Assembly: GCA_964477085.1 (NCBI GenBank)
Contig: CAYZDF010000078.1
Location: forward strand, 1-10,834
Source of the DNA: Dichloromethanomonas sp964477085
GTDB lineage: Bacteria; Bacillota; Desulfitobacteriia; Desulfitobacteriales; Syntrophobotulaceae
DNA: 10,834 nt
Reading direction: 5' to 3'
Positions 1 to 6,895 of this stretch are shown here, one piece after another; position 1 is the stretch's first letter, and the number at the start of each line of letters is the position of its first letter. The position numbers and the translations under genes were made by a program. Below the pieces are notes generated by a model. It did not search any database. It was not told the origin of the DNA and saw nothing but the letters and a program-made list of their open reading frames with translations.

Positions 1-808
1 GAACAGGGAAGAATGATACCGAGAGTACGCCCTCCTCCTTCTCCATCTGTTTCATGGTGCGGAAGATCTTCCTGAAGGGGGGAAGTAGGTCGATGTTCAT
101 GCCTCCGCCCTTGAGGAGTCTCATCTTGGTGACAACCATGACGGGATCGATCTCGCCGGCGACGGTGCGTAGGAGCAATTCGGTGGCCTTGTAAGCCGTT
201 TTGAAGTGGTCGCGGTGGGGGTTGGTGCGGTATCCGACGATGATGTCGGCGTTTTCGGCGCGGCGCACCGTGTTGTTGGCGTGGAGGTCGAAGCTGACCG
301 ATATGACGAAGCCGGGTGCGGTTATCTCCCTGATCTCTTTGATTATCTCACCTTCAGGGTCGAACATGCCCTGGACGCCCATGGCCCCGTGAAGTGAGAG
401 GTATATGCCGGAGGCACCGGGGGTTTTTCTGACGCCTTCGAGGATGGTGGTTTTGATTCCCTGGTAGAAGGTGCTGTCTACCGGTCCGCCCGACATCGAC
501 TTGGCATGAACGAGTGGGATGGTGGTGACCATGCCGCCTCCAAGTTCTTCGATGGCGGTGAGGAATCCGGCGAGCTGGTTTCCTTCAGCAATGGCTGATG
601 CGATTACATCGTTGCCGAAGAAGAGATGATCGGCTCTAAAATCGCGCTCACTGGTTATAACCGGATTGAAGGTGTTAACCTCATGCATGAATTCGGCATA
701 TAGGATTGTTTTCTGCCCGTTAAGGGCGACGGGCTGGGATTTTTTTGCGCATCCTGCTGTGATGATCAGTGCTGCGAGTGCCGGGAGAATCTTTACAAGG
801 TATTTCAT
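1..808 (-). CDS. M81-family (MlrC-like) metallopeptidase, lipoprotein, C-terminus beyond window
   Basis: This is the N-terminal 269 codons of a protein that runs off the left edge; full-length M81/MlrC proteins are about 500 residues. It opens with a lipoprotein signal peptide (hydrophobic residues 4-18, lipobox ITAGC with Cys20), so the product should be exported and lipid-anchored. Family motifs are HEVNTFNP (42-49), SLHGAM (138-143), FDLHAN (173-178) and YRTNPHRD (193-200). Asp174, His176 and His198 reproduce the Asp-x-His...22 residues...His spacing of the zinc ligands reported for MlrC, the enzyme that cleaves linear microcystin peptides. The real substrate here is unknown; many M81 proteins occur in bacteria that never meet microcystin. 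The start is fixed by the lipobox, and no good Shine-Dalgarno or Bacteroidota promoter is visible upstream. The gene is visibly GC-richer than everything to its right, which suggests core genome DNA next to an accessory region. Confidence 0.9.
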   Translation of the reverse strand, partial: MKYLVKILPALAALIITAGCAKKSQPVALNGQKTILYAEFMHEVNTFNPVITSERDFRADHLFFGNDVIASAIAEGNQLAGFLTAIEELGGGMVTTIPLVHAKSMSGGPVDSTFYQGIKTTILEGVRKTPGASGIYLSLHGAMGVQGMFDPEGEIIKEIREITAPGFVISVSFDLHANNTVRRAENADIIVGYRTNPHRDHFKTAYKATELLLRTVAGEIDPVMVVTKMRLLKGGGMNIDLLPPFRKIFRTMKQMEKEEGVLSVSFFPV

Positions 809-1144
809 GGTGTTATGGTTTGTGGGTGCGGGTCGGTTTCAGGTAGCTATGTTAGTAAATATTTGGGTGAAATGGAAATGGGGGTACCTGGTTACTGGTT
901 TACCTCGCTTGCGGCTCGGTGAGCTCGCCCGACTATCGCCGGGCTCGGTTCTGGTTGCAAGTTGCTGGTTCTGGTTACCGGTGGCCAACTATTTGTAATT
1001 AGTAGCTGGTTCAGTAGCTTTATGGCTGAATTGCATGCTGTCAAAGGTAAAAAAATCATCTCCCCGGAAACAATATCCTGAGCGTTTGATGCCAATAGAA
1101 AAGGGCTTCACCTTGTGCTACAAATTTCAATCTTTTATTCAGCT
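809..1144. other. Gene-free stretch with GC-rich extragenic repeat
   Basis: No convincing gene is present. Six copies of CTGGTT lie between 888 and 1011 (starting at 888, 895, 951, 965, 971 and 1006). They surround a GC-rich block at about 905-945 that contains GAGCTC and a GCCCG...CGGGC hairpin. This block resembles the other GC-rich extragenic elements near 2055, 3871 and 9556 in placement and composition, although not clearly in sequence. The open frames across the block (for example 666-998 plus and 892-1095 minus) have low-complexity translations with no family features. A 19-codon plus-strand frame at 1022-1081 has no recognisable match. Confidence 0.5.
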
Positions 1145-1152
1145 TTAATCAT
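1135..1152 (-). pseudogene. Possible five-codon remnant of an AbiEii-type toxin start
   Basis: An ATG at 1152 overlaps the last codons of the upstream AbiEi-like gene and reads MIKAE before a TAA stop. Bacteroidota AbiEii-type nucleotidyltransferase toxins paired with this kind of antitoxin often overlap its stop codon, and some begin with a sequence like MIKPES. The five codons may therefore be what is left of the partner gene. The match is far too short to be secure and could be chance. The idea gains some weight from the clearer truncated toxin at 10425-10481. Confidence 0.25.
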
Positions 1153-1900
1153 TGAGAATAACTTTAGGAATACTTGTTTTTTCTTTAAAAAATTGTTTTA
1201 AATCCTCCATCTTCCCGCGCCTTCCCGCATAATGAAATAAAGTCGTAAAATTAATGGCATAACGCTGATAAGCATTATTTATAATATGCACCAGTTCTCT
1301 TCCTTGAAAGGCAACGAATAGATTTCTTTCACAGAAAAGATCAACTATCATCTTTTCAAGTGTAATGGTTATAATCTTTCCAACCGTTTGCACAGGTGCT
1401 TTTGAAATCAATGACTGTAGAACTACGGGTTGTTCTTTTTCAAAAACATATCGCTTTAGCTCCTTTTCATCAGGTTGGTAGTATACTGTTCCTATGTTCT
1501 GACTTTTTAAAAAATCAAAAACAGGTTCCAACGCATCCTTCTCAACCTGCAGAATAATAAGAAATTTGCCAGTAATATGAAGTGAAAATTGGTTGACAGA
1601 TTTGGTCGACCAGATGCAATATTTCAAATGCCGGAATTGCTTCCCAATTTTATTGGATATTTTTATTTCAGTCTCTTCGGCGTCAGGTTTGAAGTAGGGT
1701 TTGACATCAAGAGTAAAAAGATCCTGAGTTATCGGCATTATTATCTTCTTAGCCTTTAACTGATGTATTCTCCATCGGAATGTTGATCCCTTTAGATCCG
1801 GATCATATTCTCGATAAAAATCCCAAAGGGCTTCTCTTTTAAAGAATTTTTCTTCTTTAAACCTCCGGTTCAGTTGTTCTATTATAGATTCTTTAGTCAA
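1145..1900 (-). CDS. AbiEi-like (DUF6577-type) antitoxin-family protein, solitary
   Basis: The 251-residue protein has an N-terminal winged-helix-like region (about 5-65; FFKREALWDFYREYDPDL then STFRWRIHQLKAKKII) and a C-terminal AbiEi-like region (about 175-240). Recognisable elements are LEKMIVDLF (181-189), FQGRELVHIINNAYQRYAIN (198-217) and LFHYAGRRGK (221-230). AbiEi proteins are the transcription-repressing antitoxins of type IV (AbiE) systems, whose toxin AbiEii is a nucleotidyltransferase. The resemblance is to the Bacteroidota proteins labelled DUF6577; this is motif-level recognition. No AbiEii gene follows, only a five-codon frame overlapping the stop. The start is TTG: no ATG lies in frame before a stop seven codons upstream, the first internal Met is residue 55, and a good promoter ends about 20 bases before the TTG. 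The DNA is AT-rich compared with the M81 gene. It could be a resident antitoxin kept as an anti-addiction or regulatory protein. Confidence 0.7.
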   Translation of the reverse strand: MTKESIIEQLNRRFKEEKFFKREALWDFYREYDPDLKGSTFRWRIHQLKAKKIIMPITQDLFTLDVKPYFKPDAEETEIKISNKIGKQFRHLKYCIWSTKSVNQFSLHITGKFLIILQVEKDALEPVFDFLKSQNIGTVYYQPDEKELKRYVFEKEQPVVLQSLISKAPVQTVGKIITITLEKMIVDLFCERNLFVAFQGRELVHIINNAYQRYAINFTTLFHYAGRRGKMEDLKQFFKEKTSIPKVILND

Positions 1901-1922
1901 GTCGCTTAAATGTTAAACCTTA

Positions 1923-1956
1923 CAAATATAATTAAAAATCAAACAATAGACAGCAA
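1923..1956 (-). promoter_or_regulatory. Bacteroidota-type promoter of the AbiEi-like gene
   Basis: Read on the minus strand, TATATTTG (1930-1923) is an exact match to the Bacteroidota -7 consensus TAnnTTTG. A TTG lies 23 bases further upstream (1956-1954), inside the accepted 17-23 base spacing. The predicted start of transcription, about 1917-1919, leaves a leader of under 20 bases before the TTG start codon at 1900. This supports that unusual start. Confidence 0.55.
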
Positions 1957-2054
1957 ATTCACTATATTGTCCTTTGTTTGAAGTTAAACAAGAGACAAGA
2001 AGGCTTCATCCGTAACGTCGGTTATCAGGCTGATTAAGCAGCAAGGGCTACGCA

Positions 2055-2083
2055 GGGAAAGGGGCCTTCGGTCCTCTCAGGGC
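2055..2083 (+). repeat. GC-rich extragenic hairpin repeat, copy A
   Basis: This 29-base unit matches the unit at 9556-9584 in the same orientation at 25 of 29 positions. It contains a short hairpin, GGGCC-TTC-GGTCC, in which a G-T pair replaces the G-C pair of the other copy, so the fold is kept despite the change. It sits in the 241-base spacer between the AbiEi-like gene and the SEC-C gene. More G-runs (GGGCAAGGG and similar) follow to about 2112. It looks like a REP-type extragenic palindrome rather than a terminator, because no T-run follows. Confidence 0.55.
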
Positions 2084-2141
2084 GCAGGGCGGAAAGCCAA
2101 GGGCAAGGGTAAGGTTGTTTGCTGGATAAATCCTTTGTTTG

Positions 2142-3572
2142 TTAGTCCATGCAGCACTTCTTGAATTTTTTGCCACTTCCGCAAGGACAAGGGTCGTTCC
2201 TGCCTGTTTTGGGTTCGGTACGAACAGGTTCGAGTTGTACGAGATCTTCATGGTCATCAGACGCGTCAAAGTTGTTCGTATCAGTATCGAAAACATCGTC
2301 AAGTTTTGACAGATCAAGCTTTACCTTTTCATTTTTACCTCCTTCGATGATAAAAGATGCAAGCGCACCAATATTTTCCAGTTCCTCTGAAATATTCTCC
2401 TTAAGGTCGGCGAACTTAGCAGGTTTAAATTCAATTGATTTACGGAAGATCTTCTGTTCCTCGAGAAATTCTGTTTCGGAGACACTGTCCGGCTTATGCC
2501 ATGTGTGAACGAATTCATATTTCCACAGATCATCCGTAAACTGGCCGATGACGATTCCTTTCAGCCGTTTTGACTCATTAATGAATCTTTCATAGACCCC
2601 CGTGCTAATCAATCCAACACTCAACAGGAAATCATAAATATACACACAGCCCCAAAGGACGGCTGTCATTTCCGTTTTGTTATCATAAAATATACTCCCT
2701 GCCTGTTCGGCAAAATGCTTCTCAAACCTGGCCGGCTTAATATCAAAATAGAGTTCAGGAGGCCCCTTTTTCTTTTTTGGGAGGTTGGCTTCCCAATAAG
2801 GAAGCATCCTTTCAAAGATCCTGCCACTCAATCCAAATCCAATATTTCTGGCTTTAGCATACTTCATGAAATACCACTGAAGTGTAAATCTGAATTTTCT
2901 ACGGTCACTGTTAAGGTAATCAATCAGCACATCCCTGTCAAAAACATCAGTAAACAAATCCTGTTCAATGGTTGACGTCAATTTCTCGTCCGGGTCAAAG
3001 TCGTATTTCTCCATCACCTTCAGAAGCCGGTCTTTGGGGAACACAAGGCTATCTCTTTGCCAGCAGCTCTCAAGTTCCCGATAGAGTTTCCATATTGCCA
3101 GGCTATATTCCGGAGAACCCAACAACTCTTTGCAGCCAGCCACACTGTCAAAATTTTCTTCAACTGCCTTGTTTAACAGATCATTATACTGGTAAAAGAG
3201 CAGAGTCTTGAAACTCAGATAATACATGTCAAAATCATGGACAGGTTCCCTTCGGAAATTTGAAAATGCATCCCCGACCTTATCGCCTTCGCCATAAAAA
3301 CAGTAATAATCAATCAGATGACCATCAATGTATTGAAAATTTTCATGGTAAAGAGCCGGTTGTTTGTCCCTGATTAAACCAATAAATTCCATAACCCGTC
3401 CGAACTCCTTTGCCGATACATTTTTTTCAATTTTCTCCAGGATTACTTCCCCGGCATCATATTCTTCCAGAAAACCGGTCGGTAATTCTTTTGAAAAAAA
3501 ATCACAGGTGATATCATAGATATCAAGAATATTCTCATTGGTGTACTTTTCCCAAAATTCTTCAGTTGTCAT
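2142..3572 (-). CDS. SEC-C zinc-motif protein of unknown function
   Basis: The 476-residue protein ends in a SEC-C motif, CPCGSGKKFKKCC (Cys462, Cys464, Cys473, Cys474), within six residues of the typical lead-in GRNDP. SEC-C is the small zinc-binding module known from the end of SecA, also found as a tail on many unrelated proteins, where it probably mediates protein or nucleic-acid contacts. The first ~400 residues are rich in Phe, Tyr, Asp and Glu and look mainly alpha-helical, perhaps a helical-repeat fold. No catalytic motif, signal peptide or membrane segment was seen. An acidic linker (about 415-455) joins this part to the zinc tail. No neighbour is close enough to form an operon. It is not SecA: the length is wrong and there is no ATPase motif. 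The ATG at 3572 has no strong Shine-Dalgarno, as is common in this phylum. Confidence 0.85.
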   Translation of the reverse strand: MTTEEFWEKYTNENILDIYDITCDFFSKELPTGFLEEYDAGEVILEKIEKNVSAKEFGRVMEFIGLIRDKQPALYHENFQYIDGHLIDYYCFYGEGDKVGDAFSNFRREPVHDFDMYYLSFKTLLFYQYNDLLNKAVEENFDSVAGCKELLGSPEYSLAIWKLYRELESCWQRDSLVFPKDRLLKVMEKYDFDPDEKLTSTIEQDLFTDVFDRDVLIDYLNSDRRKFRFTLQWYFMKYAKARNIGFGLSGRIFERMLPYWEANLPKKKKGPPELYFDIKPARFEKHFAEQAGSIFYDNKTEMTAVLWGCVYIYDFLLSVGLISTGVYERFINESKRLKGIVIGQFTDDLWKYEFVHTWHKPDSVSETEFLEEQKIFRKSIEFKPAKFADLKENISEELENIGALASFIIEGGKNEKVKLDLSKLDDVFDTDTNNFDASDDHEDLVQLEPVRTEPKTGRNDPCPCGSGKKFKKCCMD

Positions 3573-4083
3573 GTTCTAACTTTTAATAAATGTTGCATTC
3601 TTACCAGCTTTCTTCTTATTGTCAATTTTCTGATCACTATGTAATATTTGGCATCCAATGTTACAATAACTTTTCTTAATTACAAGAACTGTGATAACAA
3701 CATTTCATTCCGGCCTGCATTGAAAACGGACGGTGATTCCTGAGCAAAACGGACAGCACCAGCCCTTGAAACAGTTAGTGGTATAGTTGCATAGGGCATG
3801 TGGAAAAATGTCAGGGTTAAGAGGTGTGGAGTAAGTGGAAAAGGCAACAGGGCAAAGGGGATTTCAGGTGTGCTCCCATTCGGTCGCGAGCTCGCTGCGC
3901 CCGGTTGCTCCCATTCGGTCGCGAGCTCATCCAAGGCCTCGGTTCAGGTTAACGATATCAGATCTAATATTCTGCCCCAGGTAATGACTGAGGAAGATGA
4001 ATTTGTCTCCTGGTATGGATAAAAGAAAAATCCAGTCAAGGCTATGGGCTTGCAGCGATGACTGGACGAGAAATACCAACGGA
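3573..4083. other. Gene-free stretch of 511 bases
   Basis: No supportable gene lies here. The first ~110 bases are AT-rich and should contain the promoter of the SEC-C gene. A weak candidate is TTG (3625-3623, minus) 19 bases from TAAGAATG (3603-3596), where spacing is good but the -7 box matches only four of six fixed positions. The middle holds a GC-rich tandem repeat (3871-3928). Open frames at 3680-3934 (minus) and 3798-4022 (plus) overlap each other and the repeat, and their translations show no family features. Confidence 0.5.
3871..3928 (+). repeat. Two 23-base direct repeats with a 35-base period
   Basis: TGCTCCCATTCGGTCGCGAG followed by CTC occurs exactly at 3871-3893 and again at 3906-3928. 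The 12-base spacer contains CGCTGCGCCCGGT. The first copy ends in the perfect palindrome GCGAGCTCGC (3886-3895), which is broken in the second copy. The block is much more GC-rich than its surroundings and lies between convergent or independent genes, like the other GC-rich extragenic elements in the window. Two units alone do not make a CRISPR: the spacer is too short and there is no third copy. Confidence 0.7.
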
Positions 4084-4482
4084 TTAGAAATAGTGGGAAA
4101 TCTGGTTGGTTCTCTTCCTTACTGCGATAAGGGAAACCAGATTAACGAGGGTAATCAGTCCATAAACCTCGTCTTCTCCCCAATCCTCATCAAGGACCCC
4201 TTCACCAAGTACCTCATTGAAAGTAACAGTCTCGACAGCATTCGGCGTTGAATCGGGAAAGTAAAAGACAGCAGGATAGGTATAGAGGAAGTCATCACTT
4301 CCTGTCAATCCTGAATCTGCCCCCCACAACTGGCATTTTACTTTAAAATGTCTGGAGGGACATGCCTTCATCATGCACAACTCCAACGGAGTGAAATTGA
4401 TTGTGGCTTTAACAGTGGCTTGCACAGTCTTTCTTTTGCGATCATGTACCAGCGTGAGTACAGCACTTTTAATTGTTGCCAT
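4084..4482 (-). CDS. Small protein of unknown function next to the protease gene
   Basis: The 132-residue protein has no recognised family, signal peptide or membrane segment. The N-terminal half alternates hydrophobic and polar residues as beta-strands do (AVLTLVHD, TVQATVKATINFTP, FKVKCQLWGAD). The C-terminal part has an acidic stretch (VLDEDWGEDEVYG, about 95-107) followed by a hydrophobic strand and a basic tail. It reads as one beta-sandwich-like domain. It is the last gene of the co-oriented cluster, 163 bases after the protease, so co-transcription is plausible but not shown. A 9-base inverted repeat (4099-4107 with 4135-4143) lies within its last codons. The coding call rests on a clean frame, sensible composition and position. 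Confidence 0.6.
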   Translation of the reverse strand: MATIKSAVLTLVHDRKRKTVQATVKATINFTPLELCMMKACPSRHFKVKCQLWGADSGLTGSDDFLYTYPAVFYFPDSTPNAVETVTFNEVLGEGVLDEDWGEDEVYGLITLVNLVSLIAVRKRTNQISHYF

Positions 4483-4531
4483 AATATGAGATTTCGTTAT
4501 CCCGGTGCTTTAATTATCTGAATCTCTCCAC

Positions 4532-4550
4532 CAGGAATAAAGGATTCCTG
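4532..4550. other. Small hairpin between protease and downstream gene
   Basis: CAGGAAT (4532-4538) and ATTCCTG (4544-4550) form a perfect 7-base stem with a 5-base loop in the 163-base spacer between the protease gene and the 132-residue gene. No T-run follows on either strand, so a standard intrinsic terminator is unlikely. It may be an mRNA hairpin or a dyad binding site, or it may be chance. Confidence 0.3.
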
Positions 4551-4645
4551 TCACTGATAATTAATCTTATTGTTAACTATGTGTCCAAAAACCATTCTCA
4601 TTTTCAACTTCTCAATGCAAGGTCGTAATCCGCCAAAATATCGGA

Positions 4646-6136
4646 TCATTTACGGAAGTAGGTCATTGATGGACCCGGACGGCCGACGAAGCATATGAAG
4701 CGGAAGCCGTACCTGAGTATATAACTCAGAGCCTGGCGCGCTTCCTCCTCAGATTGGTTAAAGTCCATTATCCAGTGGCTGCCGTCGACAATCTTCCAGC
4801 GGCCGTTTACGTACCGGGTCTGGACATTCAAGGGGTTGAATGAGATAGCATCTTCGCCTGCCAGCGGGCCAACGGGAGACTGACCATTAACGAGGTAGAA
4901 CTCCATCGACGGTCCGGGTCGACCAACGAAGCACTGAGTATTCATCTTATAGTGCTTTATGATCTTCAATGCTTGCTGTGCTTCTGCTTTGTTCGCTCCG
5001 AAGTCAAGAAGCCACATGCCATTGACTTCAATCTTCCACCTGTTGTTCCTTTTTACCACAATGGCATTAGCGGGATTAAACGGAATAAAGTCATGCTGGT
5101 TGCGAGGGACAAGGGTTACGAACTCTGAGACCCGAGTACAATCCTCTCCATTACCACCATTGGCAGGTATTACATTGGTAACGCGACAGCTTCCATTTAA
5201 AACAAAGTCGGTTTCGCCGCGAACGAGAATCCCTTCTACATTATGGTTACTTGCGTTGAACACTGGCGAACCGGAGTTGCCTCCATATGTATCGAGGTTG
5301 GCAACGAAGTAGCGTGCCGGATTGTTGTCACGGACTGTAGCACCCCCAGCCCATTTCTTGGGCAGGCCACATGGGTGACCTATGACATATACGGAGGAGT
5401 TATTGGCTATCTTGCCGGATCGGCGCAGACGAACGTAACGATGGTTTAAAACAGGGCGGTCGAGTTGGATGACACACCAATCGGTGCCCTGATTGCCGAT
5501 AGCTCTGCCAATGATGCGGATACCGCGATAAATCTCTGAGGTAGAGATGGTGGTTTCAGCAGTTGTGGCATTACGCATCTGGAAACCAAACACAAAGCGA
5601 ACGTTAGCAAGATTGGAGCTATCGACGCAGTGTGCAGCAGTAGCGATCAGGCTCGGGTCAACCAGGAATCCGGAACAGAAACCAGCTATTGGTTGTGTGC
5701 GGTATCGCTCGGTTGAGCAAAGATTATAGGATGTGCCAAAGTTCCGGGTGACGATGGTAGAGGTGCCATTATTGTTGGCTGTAATACTGTCTGCATTGAT
5801 GAGCAGAACAACACTTTCAGCGGATGCAAGATGTGCCATATTGACGACCTGGTACATGTCAAGGCGATCGTCAGTTCCGTAAATGACTTTCTGTGCGTAG
5901 CGAAGGGCCTCAATAAGTTCGCCTGTTGGGACACTGGTGAGTTCCTCGATACCAGCGGCTTCACCTTCCCGCAGTACTTTGGTAGCCACAGTGGGGGTGT
6001 CATCGCAACCGCATGCCTGAGATTCTCTCGTGATGGACTTATCTGCGTCGGGTTCTCTGGACCGCAGCTCCTGGAGGAGCAGTTCTGCATCAAATTCGCG
6101 CAATTCTTCCTGAGTTGTTGTACTTTTTGTTGCCAT
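4646..6136 (-). CDS. Trypsin-like serine protease with duplicated C-terminal module
   Basis: The 496-residue protein has a chymotrypsin-fold (S1-like) protease core at about 140-345. The catalytic triad is visible: His169 in ATAAHC, Asp219 in GTDWCVIQL and Ser288 in GGNSGSP. Cys154 and Cys170 sit where trypsin has its Cys42-Cys58 disulfide, which argues for an oxidising, extracytoplasmic site. Residues 82-100 (KVIYGTDDRLDMYQV) resemble the stretch preceding the core in many secreted bacterial trypsin-like proteases. The N-terminus has no Sec signal peptide; the first ~80 residues are polar and contain CGC at 42-44, so this region may be a propeptide or leader for another route. After the core come two ~65-residue repeats (about 350-414 and 429-494). 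AAAGGA at 6143-6148 (minus) is a reasonable ribosome site for the ATG. Upstream are two membrane-type proteins on the same strand. The substrate and activation mode are unknown. Confidence 0.9.
   Translation of the reverse strand: MATKSTTTQEELREFDAELLLQELRSREPDADKSITRESQACGCDDTPTVATKVLREGEAAGIEELTSVPTGELIEALRYAQKVIYGTDDRLDMYQVVNMAHLASAESVVLLINADSITANNNGTSTIVTRNFGTSYNLCSTERYRTQPIAGFCSGFLVDPSLIATAAHCVDSSNLANVRFVFGFQMRNATTAETTISTSEIYRGIRIIGRAIGNQGTDWCVIQLDRPVLNHRYVRLRRSGKIANNSSVYVIGHPCGLPKKWAGGATVRDNNPARYFVANLDTYGGNSGSPVFNASNHNVEGILVRGETDFVLNGSCRVTNVIPANGGNGEDCTRVSEFVTLVPRNQHDFIPFNPANAIVVKRNNRWKIEVNGMWLLDFGANKAEAQQALKIIKHYKMNTQCFVGRPGPSMEFYLVNGQSPVGPLAGEDAISFNPLNVQTRYVNGRWKIVDGSHWIMDFNQSEEEARQALSYILRYGFRFICFVGRPGPSMTYFRK
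4652..5089 (-). repeat. Two tandem copies of a WKI-CFVGRPGPSM module within the protease
   Basis: At protein level, residues 350-414 and 429-494 of the protease are two copies of one module. Shared landmarks in order are FNP, GRWKI or NRWKI, a W-x-(L/M)DF turn, an E-A-x-x-AL helix, and an identical CFVGRPGPSM ending (402-411 and 482-491). I have seen this module at the end of assorted bacterial secreted proteins but know no accepted function or family name. The Trp- and Gly-rich pattern fits a small binding domain that could tether the protease to a surface or substrate. Confidence 0.75.
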
Positions 6137-6238
6137 TGTCGTTTTCCTTTACTGATTAATCTGATCTACAAAACATTATCCTGTAAGTATCCGTTCGACG
6201 GGGTGAGCCAGCTATTTTGAAATCCTATAACTCCGGGT

Positions 6239-6853
6239 TTAAAGTCTCTTAAGATCGAAAACGACCATGGCGTTATTGAATCCTCTTTTGATATTGATTG
6301 TCTTTATAACTTCCTGACCGTTTACGATCATTGTCTTCTTAAGGCTTATGTCTTTAGGCACACTTAACTGAACAACAAATTCACCTTCGGGCGTACCCGG
6401 GTCTATTGGCATTGCACCCTCGCCGATAATTGTTATTGCATCTTTTGGTTCAGATTGTTCGAAAACTGAACTTGTAATACTCTTTACAAAAGCGGTCAGA
6501 ACAACACCAATGCCGGTGATCGTTCCAACTGCGGCTATAGCTACTACCCCAAATAGCTTGTGTATTGCCCTTTCGAACTTTGTAACCTTTTCAATGGCTG
6601 AGATCTTAACCATCAGGAATGTGTTTCCTTCAATCTCCTGCTTGAATAATAACCTTTCGATGAAGGGTTTGTCAGTAAAATCGAGTGTCTCTCTGTCTCT
6701 GAGCCTTAGAGTTCTTACAGACTCTACTGATGGCACGCCTGATTTAGGATAAAAGAGGGATGCGGATAAACCATTGATACCTTCTACGTCTTCAACTTTC
6801 CCGTTCTCAATGATCTTTACGCTTTTAAGAAGTACCTGAACTATAAATGACAT
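6239..6853 (-). CDS. Unknown beta-rich protein with a central hydrophobic Gly/Ala segment
   Basis: No family was recognised for this 204-residue protein. Residues 1-90 look like a beta-sandwich (for example FIVQVLLKSVKII and NTFLMVKISAIE), vaguely C2-like. Residues 100-123 are a hydrophobic Gly/Ala/Val-rich stretch (LFGVVAIAAVGTITGIGVVL) long enough to cross a membrane, preceded by a charged helix. Residues 137-203 return to beta pattern, including a Pro/Gly turn (IDPGTPEGEFVV). There is no signal peptide, so any membrane insertion would be internal. It lies 42 bases after the two-helix membrane protein and 102 bases before the protease gene, on the same strand. This suggests a shared transcript and possibly a membrane complex with them. 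Effector, sensor or scaffold roles are all possible. Confidence 0.65.
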   Translation of the reverse strand: MSFIVQVLLKSVKIIENGKVEDVEGINGLSASLFYPKSGVPSVESVRTLRLRDRETLDFTDKPFIERLLFKQEIEGNTFLMVKISAIEKVTKFERAIHKLFGVVAIAAVGTITGIGVVLTAFVKSITSSVFEQSEPKDAITIIGEGAMPIDPGTPEGEFVVQLSVPKDISLKKTMIVNGQEVIKTINIKRGFNNAMVVFDLKRL

Positions 6854-6895
6854 TTGACAAAGATTTTATTGTTTGCCGCCAAAACTTTTGTTCTG

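Noticed and set aside
666..998. Open frame of 110 codons on the plus strand
   Set aside because: It overlaps the 5' end of the M81 gene on the other strand and then the CTGGTT-rich repeat; the translation is low-complexity (Trp, Gly, Leu) with no family features.
1022..1081. Nineteen-codon frame MAELHAVKGKKIISPETIS
   Set aside because: It reads like coding sequence but is too short to assign, has no upstream continuation with family features and no ribosome site.
3871..3928. Possible minimal CRISPR array
   Set aside because: Only two repeats, a 12-base spacer and no cas genes.
3680..4022. Overlapping open frames on both strands in the gene-free stretch
   Set aside because: Both run through the 35-base-period repeat, overlap each other and show no domain, promoter or ribosome site.
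4099..4143. AATCTGGTT...AACCAGATT inverted repeat as a terminator
   Set aside because: It lies inside the last codons of the 132-residue gene, has a 27-base loop and no following T-run.
6137..6238. Promoter for the protease at TAATGTTTTG (minus strand, around 6171-6180)
   Set aside because: The -7 box has an extra base compared with TAnnTTTG and no TTG at the correct distance.
6854..6895. AATCTTTG (minus strand, 6865-6858) as a promoter
   Set aside because: The invariant leading T is missing and the nearest TTG is only 14 bases upstream.
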